Positions 35,420 to 45,146 of a stretch of 64,000 nucleotides of DNA are shown here, piece by piece. The stretch is from contig NZ_CP047176.1 of assembly GCF_009834225.1 (NCBI RefSeq), positions 3,596,001 through 3,660,000 on the forward strand. The letters are read 5' to 3'. The stretch is from Rathayibacter sp. VKM Ac-2759 (lineage in GTDB: Bacteria > Actinomycetota > Actinomycetes > Actinomycetales > Microbacteriaceae). Under the pieces are notes generated by a model that was not told the origin of the DNA, did not search any database, and was given only the letters and a program-made list of their open reading frames with translations. The position numbers and the translations under genes are program-made. Each line of letters starts with the position of its first letter. Position 1 is the stretch's first letter.

Positions 35420-36336
35420 CGACCACCGAGATCATCCGCACCGGCGCCCTCCGCGCCGGCATCACCACCGCCTTCGCCCGCGGGCGCCGGGTGCCCGCCC
35501 TGCAGGTCCTCGGCGCCGCGATGGTCGGCTCGATCGTCCTCTTCTCGCTCGTCTACCCGCTCCTGCCCGGCTACGACCCCTTCGCCCAGGACCTCTCGAC
35601 AGTGCTCGCCGCGCCGGGAGCGTCCGCAGAGCACTGGCTGGGCACCGACGCGCTGGGCCGCGACGAGGCGAGCCGCCTCGCACTCGCCGGCCGGGTCACG
35701 CTGGGCATCGTCCTGCTGATCGTGGTCGTCAACAGCCTCGTCGGCATGGCGATCGGCACGTGGTCGGGCTACGTGGGCGGCAGGACCGACAACGTGCTGA
35801 TGGGCCTCGCCGACATCCAGCTCGCGATGCCCGTGATCCTGGTGCTGATCGCCCTCGCCGCATCACTCGGCCCGAGCGTCTGGCTGATGATCACCGTGCT
35901 CGCCGCGACCTACTGGGTCGGCTACGCCCGGGTCGCCCGCAGCACCGCGATGGCGCTGCGGGACCGCGACTTCGTGCTCGCCCCGCGGATCCAGGGGGCC
36001 GGCGGTCTGTGGACCGTGCGGCGGCACATCGTGCCGAACGTCGCGGTGCAGATGATGATCCTCGCCTCCAGCGACATCGGCGCGGTCATGCTGCTCACCT
36101 CCTCCTTCGACTTCCTCGGCCTCGGCGTGCAGGCGCCGACGCCCAGCTGGGGCCTGATGATCAGCGAGGGCCAGGACTACGTCCGCCAGGCGCCGCACCT
36201 CGCGGTCATCCCCGGCGTCGCGATCTTCCTCACGGTCGCCGGCACCAACCTGCTGAGCCAGCGCTTCACCGCAGAGGGCTCGGCGACCACTGTCCGACGC
36301 ACGTCACGACGATCCGTGAAGCGGAGCCTCCGATGA
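35416..36336 (+). CDS. Dpp/Opp-type ABC transporter permease 2
   Basis: A 306-residue DppC/OppC-type permease. Hallmarks: HWLGTDALGRDEASRL in the N-terminal periplasmic part, a GTWSGYVGG loop, and RDRDFVLAPRIQGAGGLWT forming the EAA loop. PTPSWGLMISEGQDY near the C-terminus is a standard OppC signature. Overlaps both neighbours by four bases, showing translational coupling in the five-gene transporter unit. Confidence 0.92.
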   Translation: MTTTEIIRTGALRAGITTAFARGRRVPALQVLGAAMVGSIVLFSLVYPLLPGYDPFAQDLSTVLAAPGASAEHWLGTDALGRDEASRLALAGRVTLGIVLLIVVVNSLVGMAIGTWSGYVGGRTDNVLMGLADIQLAMPVILVLIALAASLGPSVWLMITVLAATYWVGYARVARSTAMALRDRDFVLAPRIQGAGGLWTVRRHIVPNVAVQMMILASSDIGAVMLLTSSFDFLGLGVQAPTPSWGLMISEGQDYVRQAPHLAVIPGVAIFLTVAGTNLLSQRFTAEGSATTVRRTSRRSVKRSLR

Positions 36337-37376
36337 CCCCCCTCGACGACACCTCGCCCGCCGACGACCGAGCGGTCCTGCTCGACGTCCAGAGCCTCAG
36401 CGTCGGCTACACCGACGAGCACGGCGACACCGTCACCCTCGTCGACCGCGTCTCGTTCACCCTGCACGAGCGCGAGGTGCTCTGCCTGGTCGGCGAGTCG
36501 GGCTCGGGCAAGAGCGTGACGATGCTCGCCGTGCTGGGCCTGCTCCCCGCGGGCCTCGAGGTGCTCGGCGGCACCGTGCACTACCGCGGCCGCGACGTGC
36601 TCGGGATGCCGGAGCCGGAGCTGCGGGGCCTGCGCGGCAGCGAGCTCGCGATGATCTTCCAGGACCCGATGACGGCGCTGAACCCGGTCAAGCGGGTCGG
36701 CGGTCAGATCGGGCGGGCGCTGCAGGTGCACGACCGCTCGCTCGGCCGCGCCGAGGTGCGGCGCCGGGTCACGGGCCTGCTCACCGACGTCGGGGTCCCC
36801 GATCCGGAGCAGCGCGCCAAGGCCTATCCGCACCAGTGGTCGGGAGGCATGCGGCAGCGGGCCGTCATCGCGATGGCGATGGCGAACGAGCCCTCGGTGC
36901 TGATCGCCGACGAGCCGACCACCGCGCTCGACGTCACGATCCAGGCGCAGATCATGACCGTGCTGGGCACCGTGCGGGCCGAGACCGACGCGGCGATGGT
37001 GCTCATCACGCACGATCTGGGTCTCGTGGCCGAGGTCGCCGACGTCGTGTGCATCCTCTACTCCGGCCGCGTGGTCGAGCGGGGATCGGTCTGGGACGTC
37101 TTCGCCCACCCCGCGCACCCCTACACCGCGGGGCTGCTCGGCAGCCTGCTGTCGGCCGAGCACAGCGGCGACCGGGTCTACGCGATCCCGGGGTCGCCTC
37201 CGTCGCCGCAGAACCGCCCGCGCGGCTGCCCGTTCGCGCCGCGCTGCGAGCTGCCCGCCAAGTCGGAGCTCTGCACCCAGCTCGAGCCGCTGCTCGACGA
37301 CGTCGGAGGCGACCAGTGGGCCGCCTGCCACTTCGCGCGGCAGACCCCGCGGTTCGCCGCCGAGGTGACCGCGTGA
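36333..37376 (+). CDS. Dpp/Opp-type ABC transporter ATP-binding protein (DppD-like)
   Basis: A 347-residue ATPase. Walker A GESGSGKS (54-61), Q-loop [12 protein letters not shown], signature [14 protein letters not shown], Walker [14 protein letters not shown] and H-loop ITHDLGL. The C-terminal oligopeptide-transporter extension with [10 protein letters not shown] and further cysteines is present, as in DppD, where it can hold an iron-sulfur cluster. It pairs with the following DppF-like subunit. Confidence 0.93.
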   Translation: MTPLDDTSPADDRAVLLDVQSLSVGYTDEHGDTVTLVDRVSFTLHEREVLCLVGESGSGKSVTMLAVLGLLPAGLEVLGGTVHYRGRDVLGMPEPELRGLRGSELAMIFQDPMTALNPVKRVGGQIGRALQVHDRSLGRAEVRRRVTGLLTDVGVPDPEQRAKAYPHQWSGGMRQRAVIAMAMANEPSVLIADEPTTALDVTIQAQIMTVLGTVRAETDAAMVLITHDLGLVAEVADVVCILYSGRVVERGSVWDVFAHPAHPYTAGLLGSLLSAEHSGDRVYAIPGSPPSPQNRPRGCPFAPRCELPAKSELCTQLEPLLDDVGGDQWAACHFARQTPRFAAEVTA

Positions 37377-38224
37377 GCGCGCCGGTGCTGAAGGTCGACG
37401 ACCTGCACGTGCGGTTCCGTCAGCGCACCGGCCTCCGCTCGCGCCGCGTCATCGAGGCCGTCAAGGGCGTCTCGTTCGAGCTCGGGCGCGGCGAGACCCT
37501 CGGGCTCGTCGGCGAGTCCGGCTGCGGCAAGTCGACGCTCGTCCGCACGATCTTCGGCCTCAACCCCGTCGCGAGCGGCTCGATCGAGGTGCTCGGGCGC
37601 CGGCTCGACACCCTCTCGACCCGCGAGCGGCGGAGCGTGCAGAACCGGATGCAGCTGGTGTTCCAGGATCCGTACTCGGCCCTCAACCCGCGGTTGACGG
37701 CGCACGAGATCGTCGCGGAGCCGCTGCGCATCGCCGGACGCTACTCCCGCGACCGCGTGGTCTCGCTCCTCGACGACGTGGGCCTCGGCACCGACGCGCT
37801 CGAGCGCCGCCCCGCCCAGTTCTCGGGCGGGCAGCGCCAGCGGATCGGCATCGCCCGCGCCCTGGCGCTCGAGCCCGACGTGCTGGTGCTCGACGAGCCC
37901 GTGTCGGCCCTCGACGTCTCGGTGCAGGCGCAGGTCATCAACCTGCTGAAGGACCTGCAGGCCGCCCGCGGACTCTCGTACCTCTTCATCGCCCACGACC
38001 TGGCCGTGGTGCGCTACCTCTCCGATCGCGTCGCGGTGATGAACCGCGGCGAGTTCGTCGAGGTCGGCACCCGCGACCAGGTGTTCGACGCCCCCGCGCA
38101 CCCCTACACGCGCTCGCTCCTGGACTCCATCCCGCTCTCCGACCCCCGGCAGCGCCCGGACGCGCCGGCCGCCCCGCACCCCACCGAAGCCCCCTCACTC
38201 ATCGAAGGAACCCACCGCTCATGA
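37373..38224 (+). CDS. Dpp/Opp-type ABC transporter ATP-binding protein (DppF-like)
   Basis: A 283-residue ATPase starting at a GTG that overlaps the previous stop (GTGA). Walker A GESGCGKST, Q-loop VFQDPYSALNPR, signature FSGGQRQRIGIARAL, Walker B VLVLDEPVSALDV, H-loop IAHDLAVV. Slightly short because the C-terminal OppF extension is reduced. Overlaps the solute-binding protein start by four bases. Confidence 0.93.
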   Translation: MSAPVLKVDDLHVRFRQRTGLRSRRVIEAVKGVSFELGRGETLGLVGESGCGKSTLVRTIFGLNPVASGSIEVLGRRLDTLSTRERRSVQNRMQLVFQDPYSALNPRLTAHEIVAEPLRIAGRYSRDRVVSLLDDVGLGTDALERRPAQFSGGQRQRIGIARALALEPDVLVLDEPVSALDVSVQAQVINLLKDLQAARGLSYLFIAHDLAVVRYLSDRVAVMNRGEFVEVGTRDQVFDAPAHPYTRSLLDSIPLSDPRQRPDAPAAPHPTEAPSLIEGTHRS

Positions 38225-39741
38225 CCAGGAACCGCGCCACGCCCGTCATCGCCCTCACGACCCTCGCGCTCACGATCGCGGCCCTCACCGGCTGCTCGGG
38301 AGCCTCGAGCGGAGCCTCGGCCGACCGCGACATCGTCATCGGCCAGGTGGCGGAGCCGGAGAGCGCGCCCGACCCGATCATGGACGGGTCGCTCGCGGGC
38401 TACAACTACTACTACAACGTGTTCGACCAGCTCACGAAGCTCGACGCCGACGGCGTGATCGAGCCCTCGCTCGCCACCGAGTGGACTCCGAGCGCCGATC
38501 TGACGACCTGGACCTTCACCCTCCGCGACGACGCCGTGTTCTCGAACGGCGACCCGGTCACCGCCGGCGACGTCGCGTTCACCTACAACACGATCCTGGC
38601 CTCGCCCGACTCCGACAACCTCGGCTACATGGGCGTGCTGCAGTCGGTCGAGGCGACCGACGACACCACCGTCGTCTTCACCCTGAACGCGCCGTTCTCT
38701 CCGTGGCCCTCGATCACGACCGCCATCTCGATCGTGCCCGAGACGGTCTACACCGAGCTCGGCTCGGAGGGCTTCGCGGCCGCCCCCGTCGGCAGCGGCC
38801 CGTTCCGCTTCGTCAGCTACACCCGCGGCGTCGAGTACGTCATCGAGAGGAACCCCGACTACTGGGGCGAGGAGCCCGAGGTCGAGAAGGTCACGTTCCA
38901 GACGGTCGGCGACTCGGATGCGCGGCTCAACGGAGTCTCGTCGGGCAGCCTCGACATCGCCCTGATCTCGCCCAACCAGGTCGACTCCCTGAGCGGCAGC
39001 GGCGTCGACGTGGCCTCGCGCACCGCCAACGGCGTCACCTTCCTCGGCATGAACTCGAGCACCGGCGTGCTGGCCGACGCGCGCGTCCGCCAGGCGATCC
39101 GGCTCGCGATCGACAAGCAGTCCCTGGTCGACGGCGTGCTCAGTGGCCGCGCGGTCGCGAACGACCAGATCGTGGCTCCGGATGTGACGGGCTACGCCGA
39201 CATCGACGCCACCGAGTACGACCCCGAGGCCGCGGAGGCGCTCCTCGCGGAGGCGGGTTACGCCGGCGAGACGATCCCGCTCCAGTACGCGACGGAGGGG
39301 CGCATCCCGCTCTCGTCCGAGATCGCGCAGGCGATCGGCGGCTACCTCGAGGCGGTCGGGATGACGGTCGAGCTGAAGGGCACCGACCAGGCGAGCCTCT
39401 CGAACATCATCTACGGCACCGTCTCGGTCGAGGGCCTGTACCTCAACACGTGGGCGCCGTCGACGATGGACGGCGACATGCCCGCCACGAACCTCTTCGC
39501 GGGCGGGCAGAACGACTACGCGAAGTCGCCCGAGCTCGCGGCGCTCGTCGAGGAGCAGCGGACCGTGACCGGCGACGAGCGCGCGGCCGTCTTCGCCGAG
39601 ATCGCGCAGACCAACATCGACAACGCGTTCATCGACCCCCTGTTCACTCCGGACGCCGACTACGCAGTCGCCCCCGGCATCGAGTGGACGCCCCGCGCCG
39701 ACGGCGAGTACGTGCTGAGCGACGTGACGTTCACCGACTGA
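38221..39741 (+). CDS. family 5 extracellular solute-binding lipoprotein
   Basis: A 506-residue SBP_bac_5 protein. Lipoprotein signal peptide with lipobox LTGC at residues 22-25. Family features: LATEWTPSADLTTWTFTLRDDAVFSNGDPVTAGDV (positions ~80-115), NPDYWG and DARVRQAIRLAIDKQSLVDGVL. Family members bind peptides, opines, nickel or sugars. Unusually it lies last in the transporter genes, with only a four-base overlap, rather than first. The amidohydrolase downstream and cyclodeaminase-like enzyme opposite suggest a nitrogen-containing ligand (inference). Confidence 0.92.
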   Translation: MTRNRATPVIALTTLALTIAALTGCSGASSGASADRDIVIGQVAEPESAPDPIMDGSLAGYNYYYNVFDQLTKLDADGVIEPSLATEWTPSADLTTWTFTLRDDAVFSNGDPVTAGDVAFTYNTILASPDSDNLGYMGVLQSVEATDDTTVVFTLNAPFSPWPSITTAISIVPETVYTELGSEGFAAAPVGSGPFRFVSYTRGVEYVIERNPDYWGEEPEVEKVTFQTVGDSDARLNGVSSGSLDIALISPNQVDSLSGSGVDVASRTANGVTFLGMNSSTGVLADARVRQAIRLAIDKQSLVDGVLSGRAVANDQIVAPDVTGYADIDATEYDPEAAEALLAEAGYAGETIPLQYATEGRIPLSSEIAQAIGGYLEAVGMTVELKGTDQASLSNIIYGTVSVEGLYLNTWAPSTMDGDMPATNLFAGGQNDYAKSPELAALVEEQRTVTGDERAAVFAEIAQTNIDNAFIDPLFTPDADYAVAPGIEWTPRADGEYVLSDVTFTD

Positions 39742-39784
39742 GCATCGGACACCGACTCCCTCTCGATCTGAAAGGCTCCACCCC

Positions 39785-40993
39785 ATGCCGAGCTCCACGC
39801 TCCTCCGCGACGTCCGCCCCTGGGGAGGCGAGGCGCGCGACGTCGTCGTCGACGAGACCGGGATCGTCGCGATCGCCCCCGTCGGCGAGGGCGCGGCCGA
39901 CGCGGTCGTCGACGGCCGCGGCGGCATCCTGGTCCCGTCCTTCTCGGACGTGCACGTCCACCTCGACTCGACGCGCCTCGGACTGCCGTTCCGGCCGCGG
40001 ACCGGAGAGGAGGGCCGCTGGGGCCGGATCATGAACGACCGCGCGCACTGGCGCAGCGCCGAGGCCTCCGTGGCCGACCGCGCGACCTCGACGCTGGGCA
40101 CGATGATCGAGAAGGGCGCGACCCGCGTGCGCAGCCACGCACAGGTCGACGCCGACTCCGGTCTCGAGAAGTTCGAGGGCGTGCTCGCGGCCCGCGAGGC
40201 GCACCGCGACCGCAGCGACGTCGAGATCGTGGTGTTCCCGCAGGTGGGCGTCTTCGTGGAACCCGGAGTCGTCGAGCTGCTCGACGAGGCCCTCTCGCTC
40301 GGCGGCGACCTGATCGGCGGGATCGACCCGTGCGAGATCGACCGCGACCCCGTGCGCCACCTCGACGCCGTCTTCGCCCTCGCCGAGAAGCACGGTGTCG
40401 GCCTCGACATCCACCTGCACGAGCGCGGCTCGCTCGGCCTCTTCTCGATGGACCTGATCGCCGAGCGGGTCCGCGCCCACGGTCTGCAGGGTCGCGTCTC
40501 GATCTCGCACGCGTTCGCCCTCGCGTCGACCGACCGCGGAGTCGCCGCGGCGATCGAGACGCTGGCCGCCCTCGACGTCGCGCTCACCACGATCGCCCCC
40601 GGACCGGGCGCCGAGCTGCCGCTGCTCGACCTGCTCGCCGCCGGCGTCCGCGTCGGCCTCGGCATGGACGGCCAGCGCGACTACTGGTCGCCGTGGGGTA
40701 ACGGCGACATGCTCGAGCGCGCGTTCCTGCTCTCCCACGGGCAGGGCTTCGACAACGACGTGGACATCGAGCACGCGCTCGCGGTCGCGACGTGGGGCGG
40801 CGCCTCCGTGATCGACGGCGGACTGCACCGTCTCTCCTCCGTCGCCGACCGCCCGGGCCTCGCCGTCGGCGACCCGTCGGAGCTCGTCGTCCTGCGGGGC
40901 GACACCCCGACGGCCGCGGTGATGGACCGCGACCCCGACCGCCTCGTCGTGCACCGCGGCCGCGTCGTCGCCTCGGGCGGCACCCTGGTGTGA
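39785..40993 (+). CDS. cytosine deaminase-like amidohydrolase
   Basis: A 402-residue metal-dependent hydrolase of the CodA-like branch. Metal ligands: His57 and His59 (SDVHVHLDS), His210 (DIHLHE, with Glu213 as likely acid/base), His242 (SISHAF) and Asp295 (GLGMDGQRDYWSPWGNGDML). CodA has similar GHD...D.WxPxGxxxML spacing. Family members deaminate cytosine, isoguanine, ammelide-type triazines or related rings, so the substrate is open. It follows the transporter by 43 bases and ends the unit before a strong terminator, so it most likely processes the imported compound. Confidence 0.85.
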   Translation: MPSSTLLRDVRPWGGEARDVVVDETGIVAIAPVGEGAADAVVDGRGGILVPSFSDVHVHLDSTRLGLPFRPRTGEEGRWGRIMNDRAHWRSAEASVADRATSTLGTMIEKGATRVRSHAQVDADSGLEKFEGVLAAREAHRDRSDVEIVVFPQVGVFVEPGVVELLDEALSLGGDLIGGIDPCEIDRDPVRHLDAVFALAEKHGVGLDIHLHERGSLGLFSMDLIAERVRAHGLQGRVSISHAFALASTDRGVAAAIETLAALDVALTTIAPGPGAELPLLDLLAAGVRVGLGMDGQRDYWSPWGNGDMLERAFLLSHGQGFDNDVDIEHALAVATWGGASVIDGGLHRLSSVADRPGLAVGDPSELVVLRGDTPTAAVMDRDPDRLVVHRGRVVASGGTLV

Positions 40994-41001
40994 CGCCGCG
41001 T

Positions 41002-41058
41002 CGATCCGTCACAGAAGCACCGTGTGCGCGACTCGCACGGTGCTTCTGTGACGGATCG
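41002..41058. terminator. strong bidirectional terminator
   Basis: Perfect 23-bp stem (arms 41002-41024 and 41036-41058; core GTCACAGAAGCACCGTG) with an 11-base loop. Lies between the convergent amidohydrolase and GH42 genes. Confidence 0.9.
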
Positions 41059-41110
41059 GATCCGCAACGGCTGCCGATCTGCGCCCGCGCGATGCGCCTC
41101 CGCTGAGCCG

Positions 41111-43114
41111 CTACTCGACCAGGGTCGAGCGCGCGGCCGCCGACGACGCGATGACGGGCGCGCCCGCCTCGAGCACGGCGGTGCCGTACGGAGGCAGCTG
41201 CACCGCAGAGTCGACGCCCCAGCCCTCGAGCGGCACGTCGACCGGAGCCGACCCCTGGTTGATCACGAACAGCAGATCGCCGCGGCGAACGATCTCGACA
41301 CCCGCGGGAGCCGCCGGCGGCACGATCACGGAGGCGGCGGTCAGCACCGCGTCGAGCAGCAGGTCGACCCCCTCCGGAGACGGCTGCGTCGCGACGTACC
41401 ACGCCGCGCCCGAGCCGTGCGCCCGGCGGGTGACCGCGGGCAGCCCGTCGAGGTCGCCGCCGACGAAGCCCGCGAGGACCGTCGCCGTGGTCGGCACCAC
41501 GATCTCCGACCACACGGTGCCCACGAACGCACCGAGCTCGAGTCCGTCGACCACCACGGTCGAGTCGACCGCGCCCTCGAGCAGCAGCGGGGCGAACTCC
41601 TCGACGCGCACGCCCAGAACCTGCCCGAGCGGGCCCGGATAGCCGCCGTCGTGGATCCGCTCGACCTCGTCGACGATGCCCGAGTAGTAGCCCACCAGCA
41701 GCACCCCGCCCTCGGCGGCGAAGCGCTCGAGCCGCGCGGCGTCCTCGACCGACAGCACGTAGAGCTGCGGCGCGATGACCACGCGGTAGCCGCTCAGATC
41801 GGCGGAGGGCGGCACGAAGTCGACCGGCACGTTGCGCGCGTAGAGCCCCCGGTACCAGCTCTCGACGCCCGCGAGGTAGTCGAAGGTCTGCGCGTGCGCG
41901 CCTGCCTCCATCGCCCACCGGCTGTCCCAGTCGAGCACGATCGCGACCTCGGACCGCGAGCGGACGCCCTCGACGGCTCCGAGCCGCGACAGCGCGTCGC
42001 CCAGCTCGACGACGTCGCGCCAGATCCTCGTGTCGGTGCCGCCGTGCGGCAGCATCGCCGAGTGGAACTTCTCGGCGCCCGAGACCGACTGGCGCCACTG
42101 GAAGAAGTTGATCCCGTCGGCGCCGCGCGCCAGGGCCTGCAGCGACATCGAGCGCATCTGGCCCGTGGGCTTCCGCGCGTTCGTCGTCCGCCACTGCACG
42201 TGCGAGGTCGCCTGCTCCATCAGGAGCCAGGGGCGGCCGCCACCGAGCGAGCGCATCAGATCGCGCGAGAAGGCGGCCTTCATCGGGCTCGACTCGTCGA
42301 ACGGGTCGTAGTAGTTGTCGTCCGAGATCACATCGAGGTGCGGCGCCCATCGCCAGTAGTCCAGCGGCTCGAACGCGCCGATGAAGTTGGTGGTGACGGG
42401 GACGTCCGGTGAGATCTCCCGCACGATGGCCTTCTCCATCAGGAAGCACTCGAGGAGCGCGTCCGAGCTGAAGCGGCGGAAGTCGAGCAGCTGAGTGGGG
42501 TTCCGGAAGTTCGGCGCGATCCGCGGCGGCAGGATCTGCTCGAACGAGGTGTAGTGCTGCGACCAGAAGGCCGTGCCCCACGCGGCGTTCAGCGCGTCGA
42601 TGCCGCCGTAGCGTGCCTCGAGCCAGACGCGGAACGCCCGCGCCGCGTCGTCGGAGTAGTCGAGGTTGGTGTGGCAGCCGTACTCGTTGTTGATGTGCCA
42701 CATCACGAGAGCCGGATGCGCGCCGTAGCGCTCGGCCATCGCCCGCACCAGCCGCGCGGCGTGCGCGCGGTACGCCGGGGAGGTGGGCGAGTAGTGCTGC
42801 CGCGAGCCCGGCCAGCGCCGCACGCCCCGCTCGTCCTCGGGCAGGATCTCGGGGTGCGCGGCGAACAGCCACGGCGGAGGCGACGCGGTCGCGGTCGCGA
42901 GGTCGACGCCGATGCCCGCGCCGTGCAGCAGATCGAGCACGCGGTCGAGCCAGCCGAAGTCGTAGCGGCCCTCCTCCGGCTCGAGCAGCGCCCACGAGAA
43001 CACGCCGACCGTGACGAAGTTCACGCCCGCCTCGCTCATCAGCCGCACGTCCTCGGCCCAGACCTCCTCGGGCCACTGCTCGGGGTTGTAGTCGCCTCCG
43101 TACTTCAGCGCCAC
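41111..43114 (-). CDS. GH42 beta-galactosidase
   Basis: A 667-residue intracellular beta-galactosidase. Typical opening YGGDYNPEQWP, FSWALLEPEEG and ASPPPWLF. Acid/base Glu144 in HINNEYGCHTN and nucleophile Glu300 in LLMEQATSHVQW. The trimerisation domain (~385-590) and a short C-terminal beta domain follow. No secretion signal. Three bases separate it from the upstream permease gene, so it is in the CUT1 transporter operon. It should release galactose from imported galacto-oligosaccharides, e.g. from pectic galactan or arabinogalactan. Some GH42 members also accept alpha-L-arabinopyranosides. Confidence 0.94.
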   Translation of the reverse strand: MALKYGGDYNPEQWPEEVWAEDVRLMSEAGVNFVTVGVFSWALLEPEEGRYDFGWLDRVLDLLHGAGIGVDLATATASPPPWLFAAHPEILPEDERGVRRWPGSRQHYSPTSPAYRAHAARLVRAMAERYGAHPALVMWHINNEYGCHTNLDYSDDAARAFRVWLEARYGGIDALNAAWGTAFWSQHYTSFEQILPPRIAPNFRNPTQLLDFRRFSSDALLECFLMEKAIVREISPDVPVTTNFIGAFEPLDYWRWAPHLDVISDDNYYDPFDESSPMKAAFSRDLMRSLGGGRPWLLMEQATSHVQWRTTNARKPTGQMRSMSLQALARGADGINFFQWRQSVSGAEKFHSAMLPHGGTDTRIWRDVVELGDALSRLGAVEGVRSRSEVAIVLDWDSRWAMEAGAHAQTFDYLAGVESWYRGLYARNVPVDFVPPSADLSGYRVVIAPQLYVLSVEDAARLERFAAEGGVLLVGYYSGIVDEVERIHDGGYPGPLGQVLGVRVEEFAPLLLEGAVDSTVVVDGLELGAFVGTVWSEIVVPTTATVLAGFVGGDLDGLPAVTRRAHGSGAAWYVATQPSPEGVDLLLDAVLTAASVIVPPAAPAGVEIVRRGDLLFVINQGSAPVDVPLEGWGVDSAVQLPPYGTAVLEAGAPVIASSAAARSTLVE

Positions 43115-43117
43115 GCG

Positions 43118-44041
43118 TCAGCCCTTGCTTCCACCGGCGGTGAGGCCGGACTGCCAGTACCGCTGCAGGAAGAGGAACGCGATGATCAGCGGCAGCGTCG
43201 AGATCAGCGAGCCGGTCAGCACGGAGGAGAACAGCGCCTCACCGCCGTTGCCGCGGGTCGCCGAGGCCTGCCACTGCGCGAGACCGACGGTCAGGGGCAG
43301 CAGGTCCTTGTTGTTCAGCATGATCAGCGGCAGGAAGTAGTTGTTCCAGGTCGCGACCAGCGAGAACAGGAGCACGGTGACCATGCCGGGGGCGAGCAGG
43401 CGGAAGCTCAGAGTGCGGAAGATCCGGAACTCGCCCGCGCCGTCGATCCGGCCCGCCTCCAGCATGCTGTCGTCGATCGCGCCCTGGGCGTAGACGAGCA
43501 TCAGGTAGACGCCGAACGGGTTGACCAGCGAGGGCAGGATGATCGCCCACGGGGTGTCCGTCAGCCCGACGGAGCTGAACAGCAGGAACGTCGGGATCGC
43601 GAGCGCCGTCGCCGGCACCATGATCGCGCCGAGCACGATGCTGAACATCGCCCTCTGCCCGCGGAACGCGTACTTCGCGAAGGCGTAGCCGGCGAGCGTC
43701 GACAGCAGCGTCGCTCCGACCGCGCTGACCCCGGCGTACACGACTGTGTTGAGCAGCCAGCGGGTGAAGATCCCGCCGTCGCGGGTGAAGACGTCGGCCG
43801 CGTTCTGGAAGAACGCGAAGTCGGCGCCGAACGCGAAGCCGAACGAGTTGAAGAGCCCGCTGTTGGTCTTGGTCGAGGCGATCGCGAGCCACGCGATCGG
43901 GAGCAGGAAGTAGGCGGCCGCCAGCAGCATGAGCGCCGTGAGCGGGAAGCTCGGGCGGTCGAACCGGGGCCGGCGGGGCTTCCGGCGAGCCGGGGCCGTG
44001 GTCGTCGCGACCGCAGCGGGGGGCGGGAGTGTGGCAGTCAT
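43118..44041 (-). CDS. CUT1 sugar ABC transporter permease (MalG-like)
   Basis: A 307-residue inner-membrane permease with six predicted helices (first at ~35-58). The EAA loop appears as EAGRIDGAGEFRIF, and PWAIILPSL plus NPFGVYLMLVYAQ are family features. Its start overlaps the preceding permease stop by four bases, and it directly precedes the GH42 gene. Confidence 0.93.
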   Translation of the reverse strand: MTATLPPPAAVATTTAPARRKPRRPRFDRPSFPLTALMLLAAAYFLLPIAWLAIASTKTNSGLFNSFGFAFGADFAFFQNAADVFTRDGGIFTRWLLNTVVYAGVSAVGATLLSTLAGYAFAKYAFRGQRAMFSIVLGAIMVPATALAIPTFLLFSSVGLTDTPWAIILPSLVNPFGVYLMLVYAQGAIDDSMLEAGRIDGAGEFRIFRTLSFRLLAPGMVTVLLFSLVATWNNYFLPLIMLNNKDLLPLTVGLAQWQASATRGNGGEALFSSVLTGSLISTLPLIIAFLFLQRYWQSGLTAGGSKG

Positions 44042-44973
44042 CGCGACCGCTCCTTCCTGGTGGTGCTGAGCTGCACGACGTACGAGACGACCATGATCAC
44101 GAAGCCGAGGAGGAACGAGACCGCGGCGGCGTAGTTGAGCTCGTTGCGACCGAAGGCCAGCGTGTAGGCGTAGAGGTTGGGGGTGAAGGAGCCGTCGATC
44201 ACGGTCGGCGCGATCGCCTTGAGCAGCTGAGGCTCGGTGAAGAGCTGGAACGAGCCGATCACCGAGAAGATCGCCGAGAGGATCAGCGCGGGGCGGACCG
44301 CGGGGATCTTGATGCTCCAGGCGACGCGGATCGCTCCGGCGCCGTCCATCTTCGCCGCGTCGTAGAGCTCCTCCGGGATCGAGCGGAGCGCCGCGTAGAT
44401 GACGATCATGTTGTAGCCCACGAACGACCACGTCACGATGTTCGCGATCGAGCCGAGCACCCACTCGCTCGAGAGGAACGCGGGCGCCGGCAGCCCGATG
44501 CTGCGGGCGATCTGTGCGAAGGGGCCGAAGTCCTGCCCGTAGAGGTAGCCCCACATCAGCGCCGCGATGACGCCGGGGATCGCGTACGGCAGGAAGATGC
44601 TGAGCCGGACGAACCCCGAGAGGCGCAGGCGCCCGGTGTCGAGGATCAGCGCGAAGATCAGCGCCAGGGCGAGCATCACCGGCACCTGGAGCACGAGGAA
44701 CAACGCCACGCGTCCGAGTCCGCCGAGGAAGTCGGGGTCGGTGAGCGCGCGTGCGTAGTTGGCGAGGCCGACGAAGCTCTGCCCGCCGACGAGCTGCACG
44801 CGGTAGAGGCTGAGCCAGAACGCGTAGACGAGGGGGACGACGAGCATGAGCGCGAACACGATCATGAACGGCGCGACGAAGCCGTAGGCGGCGAGCGTCT
44901 TCTGGCGGGTCGCGGGCGACGCGCGCCGGCGCTCGGGCGCGGGGCGGGCCGGCGCGGTGACTTCTGCGGTCAT
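44038..44973 (-). CDS. CUT1 sugar ABC transporter permease (MalF-like)
   Basis: A 311-residue permease. Six predicted helices; EAA loop YDAAKMDGAGAIRV; FLPYAIPGVIAALMW is characteristic. AGAGGA lies before the ATG. No ATPase gene is in this operon; CUT1 systems often share a genome-encoded MsiK-type ATPase, which is not in this window. Confidence 0.93.
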   Translation of the reverse strand: MTAEVTAPARPAPERRRASPATRQKTLAAYGFVAPFMIVFALMLVVPLVYAFWLSLYRVQLVGGQSFVGLANYARALTDPDFLGGLGRVALFLVLQVPVMLALALIFALILDTGRLRLSGFVRLSIFLPYAIPGVIAALMWGYLYGQDFGPFAQIARSIGLPAPAFLSSEWVLGSIANIVTWSFVGYNMIVIYAALRSIPEELYDAAKMDGAGAIRVAWSIKIPAVRPALILSAIFSVIGSFQLFTEPQLLKAIAPTVIDGSFTPNLYAYTLAFGRNELNYAAAVSFLLGFVIMVVSYVVQLSTTRKERSR

Positions 44974-45006
44974 GGTGTTCTTCCTCTGAAGAGGTGAGCG
45001 GGAGGG

Positions 45007-45140
45007 GGAGCCCCGGAGCTGAGCCCCCGGGGCTCCGCGCGGTGAGCTGCAAGGCGGAGGAGGGAGCGATACCGGCGGTATCGCGACCGACGACAACGCC
45101 GCAGATCGCCGTGTGGAGCCCCGGGAGTCAGAGCCGGGGC
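45007..45140. promoter_or_regulatory. three hairpins between binding-protein and permease genes
   Basis: Arms 45118-45124/45134-45140 (GCCCCGG), 45066-45073/45077-45084 (GCGATACC) and 45007-45016/45027-45036 (GGAGCCCCGG). They lie in the 173-base gap after the binding-protein stop. Likely RNA-stabilising or partial-termination signals that raise binding-protein output. Confidence 0.6.
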
Positions 45141-45146
45141 CTTCAG

